Part shown: positions 18,367-28,110 of the stretch, piece by piece | Layout of the letters: every line of letters begins with the position of its first letter | How positions within the stretch are numbered: position 1 is the first letter of the stretch | Source: Halorubrum ezzemoulense DSM 17463 | Lineage (GTDB): Archaea; Halobacteriota; Halobacteria; Halobacteriales; Haloferacaceae | Length of the DNA: 49,923 bases | Reading direction: 5' to 3' | Assembly (NCBI RefSeq): GCF_002114285.1 | Contig: NZ_NEDJ01000022.1 | Location: forward strand, 1 to 49,923 | The notes under the pieces: generated by a model | Databases searched by the model: none | The model's input: only the letters and a program-made list of their open reading frames with translations | What the model was told of the DNA's origin: nothing | Position numbers and translations under genes: made by a program

Positions 18367-18693
18367 CTACGCGTCGCCCGGCTCGGGTGTCGTTCGTCCC
18401 TCCGCCGCCTCCTCGTCGACCGCCACGTCGAAGTCCGCGAGCGTCTTGTCCGTGCGAGCGAGGCGCTCGGCGACGAGCAGCTTCTCCCGCCGCTCCAGTC
18501 GGTCCCAGTCGAACTCCGCCGGCGGCGACGCCTCCAGCGACTCGAACCGCTCGATCACCGCCTCGTTCGCGAACCGCTCGAACGAGCCGCAGTCCGGACA
18601 GGTCCGGGACAAGTGCGACGTGTCGAAGGTGCGCGTGACGGTGGCGTCGAGGCAGTTCAGACACCGATAGGTGTGGCTCCGGGACACGAACAC
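18367..18693 (-). CDS. Small zinc-ribbon protein, function unknown
   Basis: 108 residues. The N-terminal 40 residues carry two CxxC pairs (CLNC and CPDC), a clear zinc ribbon. The rest is helical and charged (EAVIERFESLE, RLERREKLLVAERLAR), with an acidic tail. The family looks like haloarchaeal DUF-type zinc-ribbon proteins, possibly nucleic-acid binding, but I cannot assign a role. The start is a GTG at 18693; an in-frame GTG two codons later is an alternative. It converges on gar1 with adjoining stops and lies 153 bases from the nuoN stop. Confidence 0.8.
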   Translation of the reverse strand: MFVSRSHTYRCLNCLDATVTRTFDTSHLSRTCPDCGSFERFANEAVIERFESLEASPPAEFDWDRLERREKLLVAERLARTDKTLADFDVAVDEEAAEGRTTPEPGDA

Positions 18694-18846
18694 AGTAACG
18701 GGGCGAACGAATGAGTATCTGTGGTCGGCGGTGCGGGGTTCGGCGACCGAAACCGCCCTCCGGGGCGCGGTGAGTGGTGACGCGGAGAACAGCGGAAACA
18801 GAAATCGACCGGCGGAACGGACCGCTCAGCGCTGCGGAGCCGCCGG

Positions 18847-20349
18847 TCAGAACAGCGCGGAGGCCGCCGCTTCGGCCGTCTCGATGACGGGCCCGAAGCC
18901 GGGCAGGAGCAGCACCGTCGCGACCGCCGCGAAGATGACCGCGGCGTACAGCGCCGTCGGCCGCACGTCGATCGCGTCGAGCGCGCTCGGCGACGCGGGG
19001 TCGTCCAGGAACAGCGCCTTCACGACCCGGCTGTAGTAGTACAGCGACACGACGCTGTTTATCGCGCCGAGCCCGGCGAGCCACAGGAAGCCGTTGTCGA
19101 TGGCCGCCTGAAACAGGAAGTACTTCGAGAAGAACCCGGCGAACGGCGGGAGCCCCGCCAGCGAGAACATGAACACGGCCATCGCGACGGAGGCGACCGG
19201 TGCGCGCCGCCAGAGCCCCGCGTAGTCCGCGAAGGTGCGGCCGACGCCCCACCGCTCCGCCATCGCGACGAAGAGGAACGCGCCGGTGTTCATGAACCCG
19301 TAGACGAGCAGGTGCGCCATCGCGGCGCCCATGACGGTGCCGTTGGCGGGCCCGTCGACCGTGAGCGCGGCGACGCCGATGAGCGCGTATCCGGCGTGCC
19401 CGATCGAGGAGTAGGCCAACATCCGCTTGACCTCCTCCTGGACCGCGGCCGCGAAGTTACCGAGCGTCATCGTGACGGCCGCGAGGATCGCGAACGCGAG
19501 CATCCAGTCGACGTTCGCCGACGCCGCCATCTCCAGCGGGAACGCCTCGGTGAACACGCGGAACGCGACGACGAACCCGGCGGCCTTCGAGGCCGACGAG
19601 AGGAACGCGCTCACCGGCGCGGGCGCGCCCTCGTACGCCTCCGGCGCCCAGAAGTGGAACGGGACGGAGGCCGTCTTGAAGGCGACGCCGCCGATCATCA
19701 TCACGACGCCGACGCCGAGCACGCCGGCCAGCCCGTCGATCGAGGCCGACGCGATGTCGGCGAGGATCAGCGAGCCCGTCGCGGCGTACACGAGCGAGAT
19801 GCCGAACAGGAAGATAGCCGACGAGAGCGCGCCGACGAGGAAGTACTTCAGCCCCGCCTCGACGCTCCCGCGGTTCTGCTTGAGGTACGCGACGAGCACG
19901 TACGAGGGCAGCGACACCATCTCTAAGGCGACGAACACGACCGCGAGCGAGTTCGCGACCGCCAGAAGCGCCATGCCGGTCGCGGCGAACGTCACGAGCG
20001 AGTAGAACGCCGCTGGGTTGTCGTGGTCGTGGAAGTAGTCGTGGGCCGCGACGAGCACCAGCGCGGTCACCGACGCGAAGATGGCGGTGAAGAACAGCGA
20101 CAGCGTGTCCACCTTCACCGCGTCCGCGAACAGCAACACCGCGCCGCCGTCCGGGCTCACACCGCCGCTGGCGGTGAGCCAGACGCTCGCCGCGAGCGCG
20201 GCGAGAGACCCGATCGCGCCGACGACCGCCATCGACGTGTTCGACCGCGCGTCCGGCCGGACCGTGTCGACCAAGAGCAGCGCGAGACCGGTGACGGCAA
20301 GCAGGAGCGCCGGCAGCAGCGCCGTCACGCCGGGCAGGCCGTTAACCAT
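18847..20349 (-). CDS. nuoN: NADH dehydrogenase-like complex, subunit N
   Basis: 500 residues, almost all hydrophobic, about 14 membrane helices, one of the three antiporter-like proton-pumping subunits of complex I. Diagnostic stretches include SLPSYVLVAYLKQNRGSVEAG, with the key helix-5 glutamate and lysine pattern, and FMFSLAGLPPFAGFFSKY. It is the last gene of the nuo operon. Its ATG at 20349 overlaps the nuoM stop by eight bases, implying coupled translation. Confidence 0.94.
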   Translation of the reverse strand: MVNGLPGVTALLPALLLAVTGLALLLVDTVRPDARSNTSMAVVGAIGSLAALAASVWLTASGGVSPDGGAVLLFADAVKVDTLSLFFTAIFASVTALVLVAAHDYFHDHDNPAAFYSLVTFAATGMALLAVANSLAVVFVALEMVSLPSYVLVAYLKQNRGSVEAGLKYFLVGALSSAIFLFGISLVYAATGSLILADIASASIDGLAGVLGVGVVMMIGGVAFKTASVPFHFWAPEAYEGAPAPVSAFLSSASKAAGFVVAFRVFTEAFPLEMAASANVDWMLAFAILAAVTMTLGNFAAAVQEEVKRMLAYSSIGHAGYALIGVAALTVDGPANGTVMGAAMAHLLVYGFMNTGAFLFVAMAERWGVGRTFADYAGLWRRAPVASVAMAVFMFSLAGLPPFAGFFSKYFLFQAAIDNGFLWLAGLGAINSVVSLYYYSRVVKALFLDDPASPSALDAIDVRPTALYAAVIFAAVATVLLLPGFGPVIETAEAAASALF

Positions 20350-21874
20350 TGATCGTCACCCCCTCTACCACGGGTAGGGCAGCGTCGCGGATCATCTCGA
20401 AGAAGATGTCGGGCGCAACGCCGAGCACGATGATCGCTACCAGCAGCACCGCGAGCGGGGCGACGTCGTGGAACGGCGCGGGCCCCACGTCGTAGTCGGT
20501 CTCCAGTTCGAACGGACCGAACAGCGTACTCTGCATCGCCGACAGCAGGTAGCCGGCGACGATGACGATACCGAACATCGCGAGCGCCGTGAACACCGGC
20601 GCGTACGGGAGCGACGGGGCGGACAGCGAGCCGACGAAGATGAAGAACTCGCCCGCGAAGCCGGCCATCAGCGGGAGCCCCATGTAGCCGAACGCGCCGG
20701 CGACGAGGATCCCGACGGTGACCGGCATCCGGTCGGCCATGCCGCCCATGTCGCCGATCATCCGCGTGTGGGTCGTGTTGTAGATGACGCCGACCGCCAT
20801 GAACATCAGTCCCGAGATGAGGCCGTGCGCGACCATCTGGAACGTCGCGCCGCCGACCCCGTACTCGGTGAACACGATGAGCCCGAGGATGACGTACCCC
20901 ATCGACGAGACCGACGAGTACGCGACGATGCGCTTGAGGTCCTTCTGTGCGAGCGCCAGCATCGCGCCGTAGATGACGCTGATGACGGCGATCGCCGCGA
21001 TCGGAACCGCGAGCATCGACGCCTGGTCGGGCAGCATCGTGAAGTTGAACCGGAGCAGCGCGTACGTCCCCATCTTCAGGAGGACGCCCGCCAGCAGCAC
21101 CGACGCGGGGGTCGGCGCCTGAACGTGCGCGTCCGGCAGCCACGTGTGGAACGGCACGATCGGGACCTTCACCGCGAACCCGAGGAACATCGCGAGGAAC
21201 GCGAACAGGGCGAGGCGGTCCGGCGCGATGCCGAACCACGTGCCCAAGTCACCCGCGGCGATCGCCTGCGCGATCTCGGGTAAGGCGAACGACGACACCG
21301 AGTCGCCGAGCGCGAACACGAGGCTCATGAAGCCGATGAACATCAGTAGCGACGCCGCGTTCGTGTACACGAAGAACTTGATCGCGGCGTACTTGCGGCG
21401 CGGACCGCCCCAGATCCCGATGAGGAAGTACATCGGGACCAGCACGGCCTCCCAGAAGACGAACCACAGGAAGAAGTCGAGCGCGGCGAACACGCCCAGC
21501 AGGTTCGCCTCCATGAACAGCATGAGCCCGTAGAACTGGCTCTGCCGCGAGTCCACGGGCGTCCACGCGCTGACGATCGCCAGCGGGACGAGGAACGTCG
21601 TGAGCACGAACAGCGGGAGGCTGATCCCGTCGAGGCCGACGAACCACGAGACGCTGCGGCCGCCGACTTCGAGCCACTCGATCTGCGTCGCGTACGCTAT
21701 CTCCCCGCCCAGCAGGGCGTTGCCGCCGGCCTCGAAGCCGGACCACAGGTAGAGGCTGCCGACGAACGGGATCAGGCTGATCGCGAACGACAAGCGGCCG
21801 GCCCACTCGTCGGGCGCGAGGAACACGGTCAGCGCGCCGACGAAGGCGGCCGCCATGAGCGCTTCGAGTATCAC
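20342..21874 (-). CDS. nuoM: NADH dehydrogenase-like complex, subunit M
   Basis: 510 residues, an antiporter-like complex I subunit of about 14 helices (FFLWFVFWEAVLVPMYFLIG, then AYSSVSSMGYVILG). I start it at GTG 21874, where the four bases GTGA join its start to the nuoL stop, the same overlap used at two other junctions of this operon. A GTG at 21883 would add three residues and is the alternative. It lies between nuoL and nuoN in the order expected for complex I operons. Confidence 0.93.
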   Translation of the reverse strand: MILEALMAAAFVGALTVFLAPDEWAGRLSFAISLIPFVGSLYLWSGFEAGGNALLGGEIAYATQIEWLEVGGRSVSWFVGLDGISLPLFVLTTFLVPLAIVSAWTPVDSRQSQFYGLMLFMEANLLGVFAALDFFLWFVFWEAVLVPMYFLIGIWGGPRRKYAAIKFFVYTNAASLLMFIGFMSLVFALGDSVSSFALPEIAQAIAAGDLGTWFGIAPDRLALFAFLAMFLGFAVKVPIVPFHTWLPDAHVQAPTPASVLLAGVLLKMGTYALLRFNFTMLPDQASMLAVPIAAIAVISVIYGAMLALAQKDLKRIVAYSSVSSMGYVILGLIVFTEYGVGGATFQMVAHGLISGLMFMAVGVIYNTTHTRMIGDMGGMADRMPVTVGILVAGAFGYMGLPLMAGFAGEFFIFVGSLSAPSLPYAPVFTALAMFGIVIVAGYLLSAMQSTLFGPFELETDYDVGPAPFHDVAPLAVLLVAIIVLGVAPDIFFEMIRDAALPVVEGVTING

Positions 21875-23919
21875 AGGAACCACCCCCCGGTCGCGCCGAG
21901 CACGAGCAACAGCGCGACGAGTCCGAAGGTGAGCAGGGCGGCGTACTGCGAGACGATCCCCGACTGGAGCTGACGGATCCGACCGCCGCCGGTGAGGCTC
22001 ACCGAGGAGACGCCGTTCACGACGCCGTCGATGATTCCCTGATCGAAGACGTTCGCGCCGCCCGCGACGTCTTCCGTGCGATACGCGAGCCAGACCTGCA
22101 GTTCGTCGAGGTAGTAGTTGTTGTACAGCACGTCTTTGATGCCGCCGAGCTTGGCGGTGTGTTCCGCGGGCGACGGCACGTTGTAGAGCCGCCAGGCGAG
22201 TCCGAGTCCGAGCAGCGCTAAGCCGAGCGAGACGGCCGCGCCGACGAGGACGGTCCCGGTCTCACCGCCGACGAGGTAGCCGCTGCTGTAGGGACCCAAG
22301 TCGGCGTAGTGGTGCGAGGAGAGGCCCTCGATGCCGCCCCAGTGGTTGTCGAGCCACAGGTGAAGCAGGTCGATCCCTTCGATGCCGAGGACCTTCTGGA
22401 CCGGCACCATGTTGATGAACCCGGTGACGACCGCGAGCGAGCCGAGGACCGTCAGCGGCCCCTTCACGTTCCAGCGGACCGGGACGGGGTCGCGCGCGGT
22501 GTCGCTGCGGGGCTCGCCGTGGAAGGTCAGGAACACCATCCGGAAGGTGTAGAACGCGGTGACCGGCACCGCGAGCAGCCCCATCAGGTAGCCGCCGAGC
22601 AGCAGCGGGTCGTTGAGGCCGTGGACGAGCGCCTCGTAGAGGATTTCGTCTTTCGACCAGAAGCCAGCGAACGGGAAGATGCCCGCGAGCGCCAGCGACC
22701 CGGCGAGGAAGGTGTAGTAGGTGACGGGCAGCTTCGACTTCAGCCCGCCCATGTCCCACATGTCTTCGTTGTGGTGCATCGCGATGATGACCGACCCGGC
22801 GCCGAGGAACAGCAGCGCCTTGAAGAACGCGTGGGTGGTCAGATGGAAGACCGCGGCCACGTACCCGCCCGCGCCGAGCGCGAGCATCATGTACCCGTAC
22901 TGGGAGATGGTGGAGTACGCGAGCACCTGCTTCAGCTCGTTTTTCACGAGCCCCATCGTCGCAGCGAACAGCGCCGTGAAGCCGCCGATGAAGGCGATGA
23001 CCGCCATCGTCGTCGGCGTCAGCACGTAGAACCCGTACATCCGCGCGACGAGGTAGACGCCGGCCGCGACCATCGTCGCGGCGTGGATCAGCGCCGAGAC
23101 GGGCGTCGGGCCCTCCATCGCGTCGGGGAGCCACGTGTGAAGCGGGAACTGCGCGGACTTCCCGACCACGCCGCCCAAGACGAGCAGGCCGACGACGGTC
23201 AGCCACGTCCCGAGTTCGACACCGCCGGGCGTCCACGCGACCGAGCCGGAGCCGTTGAGCGCCGCGTCGGCGAGCGCCGGGAACGACTCCGGACCGGCGA
23301 ACTGCGCCGTGCCGAAGGTGGCGAACACCGCGACGACGCCGACGAGGAAGAAGTAGTCGCCGAAGCGGGTGACGAGGAACGCCTTCTTCGCCGCCGACGG
23401 CGGGCCCGGCTCCCGGAAGTTGAAGCCGATGAGCAGGTACGAGCAGAGCCCGACCAGCTCGAAGAACATGAACGCCATCAGGAGGTTGTCGGCGACGACG
23501 AACCCGAGCATCGAGGCCGTGAACAGACCGAGGCCGGCGTAGTAGCGCGGCAGGCCGGTCTCGCCCTCGTCGTTCATGTAGCCGAGCGAGAACACGTGGA
23601 CGAGAAGCGCCACGAGCGTCACGAGGACGAGCATGAGCGCCGACAGCGGGTCGATCAGGACGCCGAAGGAGAGCTCGATGTCCGTCGGGCCGATGCCGGC
23701 ACCGCCCTCGCTCGCCCAGTAGTACAGCGTCTCGTTGTACGCCCGTCCGCCCGCGACGGTCGCCGCGACCCAGATCGACAGCAGGAACGAGCCCGCGGTC
23801 GCGGCGATACCGCCGAACGCGCCGCCCTTCGGGAGGTACCTGCCCGCGCCGAGCGCGACCAGGAACGAGAAGAACGGGAGGAGCACGATCGCCGGGACGT
23901 ATGCGAATGCGTTCACCAT
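21871..23919 (-). CDS. nuoL: NADH dehydrogenase-like complex, subunit L
   Basis: 682 residues, the largest antiporter-like subunit, with about 16 membrane helices including the C-terminal arm that lies along the membrane domain. Typical stretches are FFELVGLCSYLLIGF, KSAQFPLHTWLPDAMEGPTP and the lysine-bearing SKDEIL. ATG 23919 follows the nuoK stop by one base. The normal length and uninterrupted frame argue for a functional proton-pumping subunit. Confidence 0.95.
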   Translation of the reverse strand: MVNAFAYVPAIVLLPFFSFLVALGAGRYLPKGGAFGGIAATAGSFLLSIWVAATVAGGRAYNETLYYWASEGGAGIGPTDIELSFGVLIDPLSALMLVLVTLVALLVHVFSLGYMNDEGETGLPRYYAGLGLFTASMLGFVVADNLLMAFMFFELVGLCSYLLIGFNFREPGPPSAAKKAFLVTRFGDYFFLVGVVAVFATFGTAQFAGPESFPALADAALNGSGSVAWTPGGVELGTWLTVVGLLVLGGVVGKSAQFPLHTWLPDAMEGPTPVSALIHAATMVAAGVYLVARMYGFYVLTPTTMAVIAFIGGFTALFAATMGLVKNELKQVLAYSTISQYGYMMLALGAGGYVAAVFHLTTHAFFKALLFLGAGSVIIAMHHNEDMWDMGGLKSKLPVTYYTFLAGSLALAGIFPFAGFWSKDEILYEALVHGLNDPLLLGGYLMGLLAVPVTAFYTFRMVFLTFHGEPRSDTARDPVPVRWNVKGPLTVLGSLAVVTGFINMVPVQKVLGIEGIDLLHLWLDNHWGGIEGLSSHHYADLGPYSSGYLVGGETGTVLVGAAVSLGLALLGLGLAWRLYNVPSPAEHTAKLGGIKDVLYNNYYLDELQVWLAYRTEDVAGGANVFDQGIIDGVVNGVSSVSLTGGGRIRQLQSGIVSQYAALLTFGLVALLLVLGATGGWFL

Positions 23920-23920
23920 C

Positions 23921-24241
23921 TTACCACCTCATCTCCGCGGGAACAGTCACGTCTGTCGTGCCGAAGTTGCGGTATAACACGAGTATGATGCCGATGCCGA
24001 TGGCGACCTCGGCGGCGGCGAGCGCGATGACGAACAGCGCGAACACCTGCCCCGTGAGGTCGCCGTAGTAGAGCGCGAACGCGACGAAGTTGATGTTGGC
24101 CGCGTTCATCATGAGCTCGACGCTCATGAGGAAGTACAGCGCGTTCCGGCGCGTCAGCACGCCGAACAGACCGACGCAGAAGACGGCCGCCGCCAGCAGC
24201 AGGTACCACGACGGCGGAATGGAGGACGCGACGGCGGTCAC
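23921..24241 (-). CDS. nuoK: NADH dehydrogenase-like complex, subunit K
   Basis: 106 residues with three membrane helices. Both conserved glutamates of the proton channel are present, in MSVELMMNAAN and in AAAEVAIGI. The start is GTG 24241, overlapping the nuoJ2 stop by GTGA. It is short but of normal length for NuoK. Confidence 0.94.
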   Translation of the reverse strand: MTAVASSIPPSWYLLLAAAVFCVGLFGVLTRRNALYFLMSVELMMNAANINFVAFALYYGDLTGQVFALFVIALAAAEVAIGIGIILVLYRNFGTTDVTVPAEMRW

Positions 24242-24597
24242 TGCCGGTCACCTCCGTCGCGTCCGCCGTCCGTGAACGCCTGTCCGACCGCCGAGATGAC
24301 CGACCCGTCCTCCTCGCGTTTCGCGAGGTAGACAGCGCCGTCGACCGCGACGTCGAGCGCGACCGCGGCGATCAGGAAGGCCGCGAGGAACCCCTCCGCG
24401 GGGATGGTCGCGATGTCGTACGCGCCGAGGTTGAACAGGGCGTACCCGAGGTTGTGGACGATCGAAGCGTCAGCCGGGAAGCCCACCTCCTCGAAGCCGA
24501 ACGTCGCCGCGTTGATCGTCGCGGCCAGCACGGCGAACAGGGCGCCCACGGCGACCGCGGGGGCGATCCGCGACCCGCGGCTCTCGTCGTTGCTCAC
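24238..24597 (-). CDS. nuoJ2: NADH dehydrogenase-like complex, NuoJ C-terminal half
   Basis: 119 residues with about three membrane helices, corresponding to the second half of bacterial NuoJ (LFNLGAYDIATIPAEGFLAAFLIAAVALD). In haloarchaea NuoJ is encoded by two genes, and this arrangement is repeated here with the first half directly upstream. The GTG start at 24597 overlaps the nuoJ1 stop by GTGA. The C-terminal 30 residues are polar and specific to halophiles. Because each half has its own start, overlap and stop, this is a true split, not a frameshift. Confidence 0.88.
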   Translation of the reverse strand: MSNDESRGSRIAPAVAVGALFAVLAATINAATFGFEEVGFPADASIVHNLGYALFNLGAYDIATIPAEGFLAAFLIAAVALDVAVDGAVYLAKREEDGSVISAVGQAFTDGGRDGGDRQ

Positions 24598-24860
24598 GCG
24601 CTACTCACCTCCGTTTCAGAATCAGATCGCGTGAGCATCACGGCGAACGTGACCAAGATGAGAACCCCGCCCACGTAGACGAGGATCTGCATGGCGGCGA
24701 TAAACTCCGCCCGCAGCATCACGTAGTGCACCGCGACGCTCGTGAGGGCTCCGCCCAGCAGCAGCGCGGCGTGGAACACGTCGCGCGCCAGGACGACCCC
24801 GAGGGCGAACGCCAGCGTAACCGCGGCGAACAGCCCGAACGCGATGGTAGGATAAACCAT
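24594..24860 (-). CDS. nuoJ1: NADH dehydrogenase-like complex, NuoJ N-terminal half
   Basis: 88 residues with three membrane helices, matching the N-terminal half of NuoJ (ALLLGGALTSVAVHYVMLRAEFIAAMQILVYVGGVLILVTF region, with the conserved tyrosine-glycine of the helix-3 pi bulge in VYVGG). It lies 49 bases downstream of nuoI, the only gap in the operon, with a GGAG ribosome-binding motif before the ATG at 24860. A weak internal promoter in that gap cannot be ruled out. Confidence 0.9.
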   Translation of the reverse strand: MVYPTIAFGLFAAVTLAFALGVVLARDVFHAALLLGGALTSVAVHYVMLRAEFIAAMQILVYVGGVLILVTFAVMLTRSDSETEVSSA

Positions 24861-24909
24861 TGTGTTTGTCTCCTATGAGAACCCCTTTGAAGATTTCGAG
24901 ACGAGCCCG

Positions 24910-25371
24910 CTACTGGTAGTCGACCTCGCCGTCACCCTCCCCGATCCACGCGCCGCGATCGGGATTGCGGGACTCCAGCGGGTCGATCCCCTTGTACCAC
25001 GGGACGTTCTTGAGCTGTTCTTTGTTGAACACGAAGTCGTCTTTCGTGTCGGCGGTGAACTCGAAGTTCTGCGTCAACAGGATCGCGTCGACGGGACAGA
25101 CCTCCTCGCAGAGCCGGCAGTAGATGCACTGCCCGATGTGGAGGTTGTACTGCTCACCGTTGCGCTGGTCGTCCTGAACGATCTGGATCGTGTCGTTCGG
25201 ACAGACGTTCTCGCACTGCCGACACCAGATACACCGTTCCTGGCTGAACTTGTGGACCCCGCGGAACCGCGGGCTCACTTCGGGCGCGTCCTCCGGGTAT
25301 TCCACCGTGAACGTATTCCCGTCCAGCGCGTGCTTCATCGTCGTCGCCATGGATTTCATGAGTCCAATCAT
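24910..25371 (-). CDS. nuoI: NADH dehydrogenase-like complex, subunit I
   Basis: 153 residues, the two-cluster ferredoxin subunit at the base of the peripheral arm. Both 4Fe-4S motifs are intact: CIWCRQCENVCP and CIYCRLCEEVCP. It relays electrons from the input side to NuoB. The ATG at 25371 is one base before the nuoH stop region; an in-frame ATG lies four codons later. The acidic tail is halophile-typical. Confidence 0.95.
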   Translation of the reverse strand: MIGLMKSMATTMKHALDGNTFTVEYPEDAPEVSPRFRGVHKFSQERCIWCRQCENVCPNDTIQIVQDDQRNGEQYNLHIGQCIYCRLCEEVCPVDAILLTQNFEFTADTKDDFVFNKEQLKNVPWYKGIDPLESRNPDRGAWIGEGDGEVDYQ

Positions 25372-25372
25372 G

Positions 25373-26446
25373 TTACGCGATCACCCCCACGATTACGGCC
25401 GTGAGCACCAGGTTCGCGAACGACAGCACCAGCATTCCCTTCCAGCCGATTTCGATCAGCTGGTCGATACGGACGCGGGGCAGCGCCGCGCGGGCCCACT
25501 GCGTGAACAGGAAGAAGCCCCAGATCTTCACCACGAACCAGATGAAGCTGATACTCTCCGGACCGGGCCCGGAGGCCCCGCCGAGGAACGTCACGGCGAG
25601 GATCGCCCCGCCGAGGAAGATGTGGACGAACTCGCCGAGGTAGAAGAGGACGAAGTACGCCGAGGAGTACTCCGTCTGGTACCCGCCGACGATCTCGGTC
25701 GGCGCCTCGGGGATGTCGAACGGATTCCGCCCGATCTCCGCCATGTTCGCCGTGAGGAACAGCACGAACGCGAACGGGTTCACGAGGGCGTACCACGACG
25801 GGATCGAGACGCCGGCGATCGTCACGAGCGTCTCCGTCTGCGCGCCGACGACGCCGCTCATCTGGAGCGTGCCGGAGAAGATCACGACCGACATCGCCGT
25901 GACGATGAGCGGGATCTCGTACGCGAGGTTCTGCGCGACGGCGCGGAGACCGCCAAGGAGCGAGTACTTGTTGTTCGACGCGTAGCCGGCCATCACCAGC
26001 GAGACCGAGGCGATCGACGCGAACGCGAACACCAGCGCGAACCCGACCTCGGGGTCCGCGAGGTGGAGGTTGATCGGACCGAGCTGGCCCATCGGGATCA
26101 CGGAGAAGCCGAGCAGCGCCGACGACGGCAGGATGATCGGCGCGATGTCCCACGAAGGGCGGTCGACGCCCTCGGGGATGATCAGCTCCTTCGCGAGGAG
26201 CTGGATCGCGGCCGCCGGGATGATGAGCAGGCCGAACGGGCCGATCCGGTCGACCGCGATCCGGTCGGTGAACGCCGCCGTGATCTTCCGTTTCGCCCAC
26301 GGGCCCGCGACGCCCGTGAACGCGAGGATGATGTTTCCGACGACGAAGGCGGCGACCAGCGAGGCCGCGACCTCGCCGATGACGCTGTCGAGCCCGAGCG
26401 TGTCGACGATGAACTCGGGGAACAGCTGTGCGGGGGCCGTACCCAT
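25373..26446 (-). CDS. nuoH: NADH dehydrogenase-like complex, subunit H
   Basis: 357 residues with about eight membrane helices, forming part of the quinone chamber. Family stretches are visible: EIPLIVTAMSVVIFSGTL, NPFDIPEAPTEIVGGY and RIDQLIEIGWKGMLV. Its ATG at 26446 shares one base with the nuoCD stop (TGATG), so translation is coupled. Confidence 0.95.
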   Translation of the reverse strand: MGTAPAQLFPEFIVDTLGLDSVIGEVAASLVAAFVVGNIILAFTGVAGPWAKRKITAAFTDRIAVDRIGPFGLLIIPAAAIQLLAKELIIPEGVDRPSWDIAPIILPSSALLGFSVIPMGQLGPINLHLADPEVGFALVFAFASIASVSLVMAGYASNNKYSLLGGLRAVAQNLAYEIPLIVTAMSVVIFSGTLQMSGVVGAQTETLVTIAGVSIPSWYALVNPFAFVLFLTANMAEIGRNPFDIPEAPTEIVGGYQTEYSSAYFVLFYLGEFVHIFLGGAILAVTFLGGASGPGPESISFIWFVVKIWGFFLFTQWARAALPRVRIDQLIEIGWKGMLVLSFANLVLTAVIVGVIA

Positions 26447-28110
26447 CAGCGGTCCACCTCCCCGAGAACGACGTCGAGGCTACCGAGGGCCGCGATGACG
26501 TCGGGGATGTACTCCCCGTTCGCCATCTCCGGCAGCGTCTGGAGGTTCGAGAAGCACGGCGACCGGATCTTGAACCGCGCCGGCTTGTCCGTGCCGTCCG
26601 CGCGGATGTAGATGCCGAGTTCGCCCTTCGCGCCCTCGACGGCGCGGTAGATCTCCGTGTCGTCGTCCGGGCGCAGCGTGCGCGGCACGTTCGCCTGGAT
26701 GTTGCGCTCGTCTTCGGGCCAGTCCTCGAGCAGGTCGACGCACTGCTCGATGATCTTCGCGGACTCCTCGACCTCGCGCATCCGGACGAGCAGGCGGCTG
26801 AAGTTGTCGCCGCCGTCCTCGGTGACGACGTCCCAATCGAGCTCGTCGTAGTAGCCGTACGGGTCGTCGCGGCGGAGGTCGTAGTCGACCCCCGAGCCGC
26901 GGGCGACGGGGCCGGTCGCGCCGTAGTTCTTCGCGACCTCCGGCGGCAGGATGCCCGTGTCGATGGTCCGCATCTGGAACACCTCGTTCGAGGTGATCAG
27001 GTTGTGGTACTCCTCGACGGACTCCGGGGGCTGGTCGAGGAAGTCCCGGGTCTTCGAGAAGAACTCCTCGCGCGGTTCCGGCAGGTCCCAGACGACCCCG
27101 CCGAGCCGGAAGTAGTTGAACATCAGCCGCTGGCCCGTCAGGTCCTCCAAGAGGTTCTGGACGCGCTCGCGGTCGTTGATGGCGTACATGAACGTCGCCG
27201 TGAAGTCGCCGTTGATGTCGAGCGCGAACGTCGCGAGCGCGAGCATGTGCGCGGCGATCCGGCACATCTCCGCGCCCATCGTCCGAATGACCTGCGCGTA
27301 CTCGGGCACCTCGATGTCCGCGAGGTCCTCGGCCGCGCGGGCGTACGCCCACTCGTTGAGCAGGCCCGCCGAGATGTAGTCCCAGCGGTCGGGGTACGGC
27401 ATGATCTGGTGGCGGTACGTCCCGGACTGCGCCATCTGCTCCTCGCTGCGGTGGAGGTAGCCGATGTCTGGCTCAACGTCGGCGACCTGCTCGCCGTCGA
27501 GCACCGTCTTCAGGTGGAGGACGCCGTGGGTCGCGGGGTGGTGCGGCCCGATGTTGAGGAACATCGTGTCGGACTCGGCGTCCTTGTGGTGGTCCTCCAG
27601 CGGGTTCGCGTGCTCCGGCAGCGTGGCGATCTGCGGCCGGTCCTTGTCGTAGTCCATCGACAGGGGGTGGCCCTGCCACGTCTCGGGGAGCAGGATCCGA
27701 CGGAGGTCGGGGTGGTCGTCGTACTCGATCCCGATCAGGTCGTACGCCTCCCGCTCGTGCCAGTCGGCCGTGCGGAAGACGGGCTCGGCCGACTCGGAGA
27801 CGGGGTCGTCCTTGTCGGCGGGCACGACGATGCTGACCTCTTGGGTCGGATCGTCGTACTTCTTCAGGTGGTAGATGGACTCGTAGCGGTTCTCGTACTC
27901 CTGTGCGGAGACCACGGAGAGGTGGTCGTACCCCGCCTGCTCTTTCAGGGTCCGAAGCGTTTCCTGAACGGTGTCCGGGCGGATGACGAACCCGGGCGCG
28001 TTCAGATGGTCGTCGCGGTCGACGACGAGGTCGCCGAGCAGCGCCTCCAGCTCGTCGGGGGTGCGCTCGACGGCGTCGTCGTCGACTCTGTCTGGTCGTT
28101 CGAGGCTCAT
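26446..28110 (-). CDS. nuoCD: NADH dehydrogenase-like complex, fused subunits C and D
   Basis: 554 residues. Residues 1-175 are NuoC (HEREAYDLIGI near residue 115) and the rest is the 49-kDa NuoD, homologous to NiFe hydrogenase large subunits but without the nickel cysteines. The quinone-site histidine is in GPHHPATHGVL and the partner tyrosine in the following helix. The fusion is standard in haloarchaea. The start overlaps the nuoB stop by ATGA. It sits at the junction of the peripheral arm and the membrane. Confidence 0.95.
   Translation of the reverse strand: MSLERPDRVDDDAVERTPDELEALLGDLVVDRDDHLNAPGFVIRPDTVQETLRTLKEQAGYDHLSVVSAQEYENRYESIYHLKKYDDPTQEVSIVVPADKDDPVSESAEPVFRTADWHEREAYDLIGIEYDDHPDLRRILLPETWQGHPLSMDYDKDRPQIATLPEHANPLEDHHKDAESDTMFLNIGPHHPATHGVLHLKTVLDGEQVADVEPDIGYLHRSEEQMAQSGTYRHQIMPYPDRWDYISAGLLNEWAYARAAEDLADIEVPEYAQVIRTMGAEMCRIAAHMLALATFALDINGDFTATFMYAINDRERVQNLLEDLTGQRLMFNYFRLGGVVWDLPEPREEFFSKTRDFLDQPPESVEEYHNLITSNEVFQMRTIDTGILPPEVAKNYGATGPVARGSGVDYDLRRDDPYGYYDELDWDVVTEDGGDNFSRLLVRMREVEESAKIIEQCVDLLEDWPEDERNIQANVPRTLRPDDDTEIYRAVEGAKGELGIYIRADGTDKPARFKIRSPCFSNLQTLPEMANGEYIPDVIAALGSLDVVLGEVDR

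Noticed and set aside
24238..24860. Frameshifted nuoJ
   Set aside because: The two halves have separate start codons with a GTGA overlap, as in other haloarchaea, so the split is natural rather than a break.
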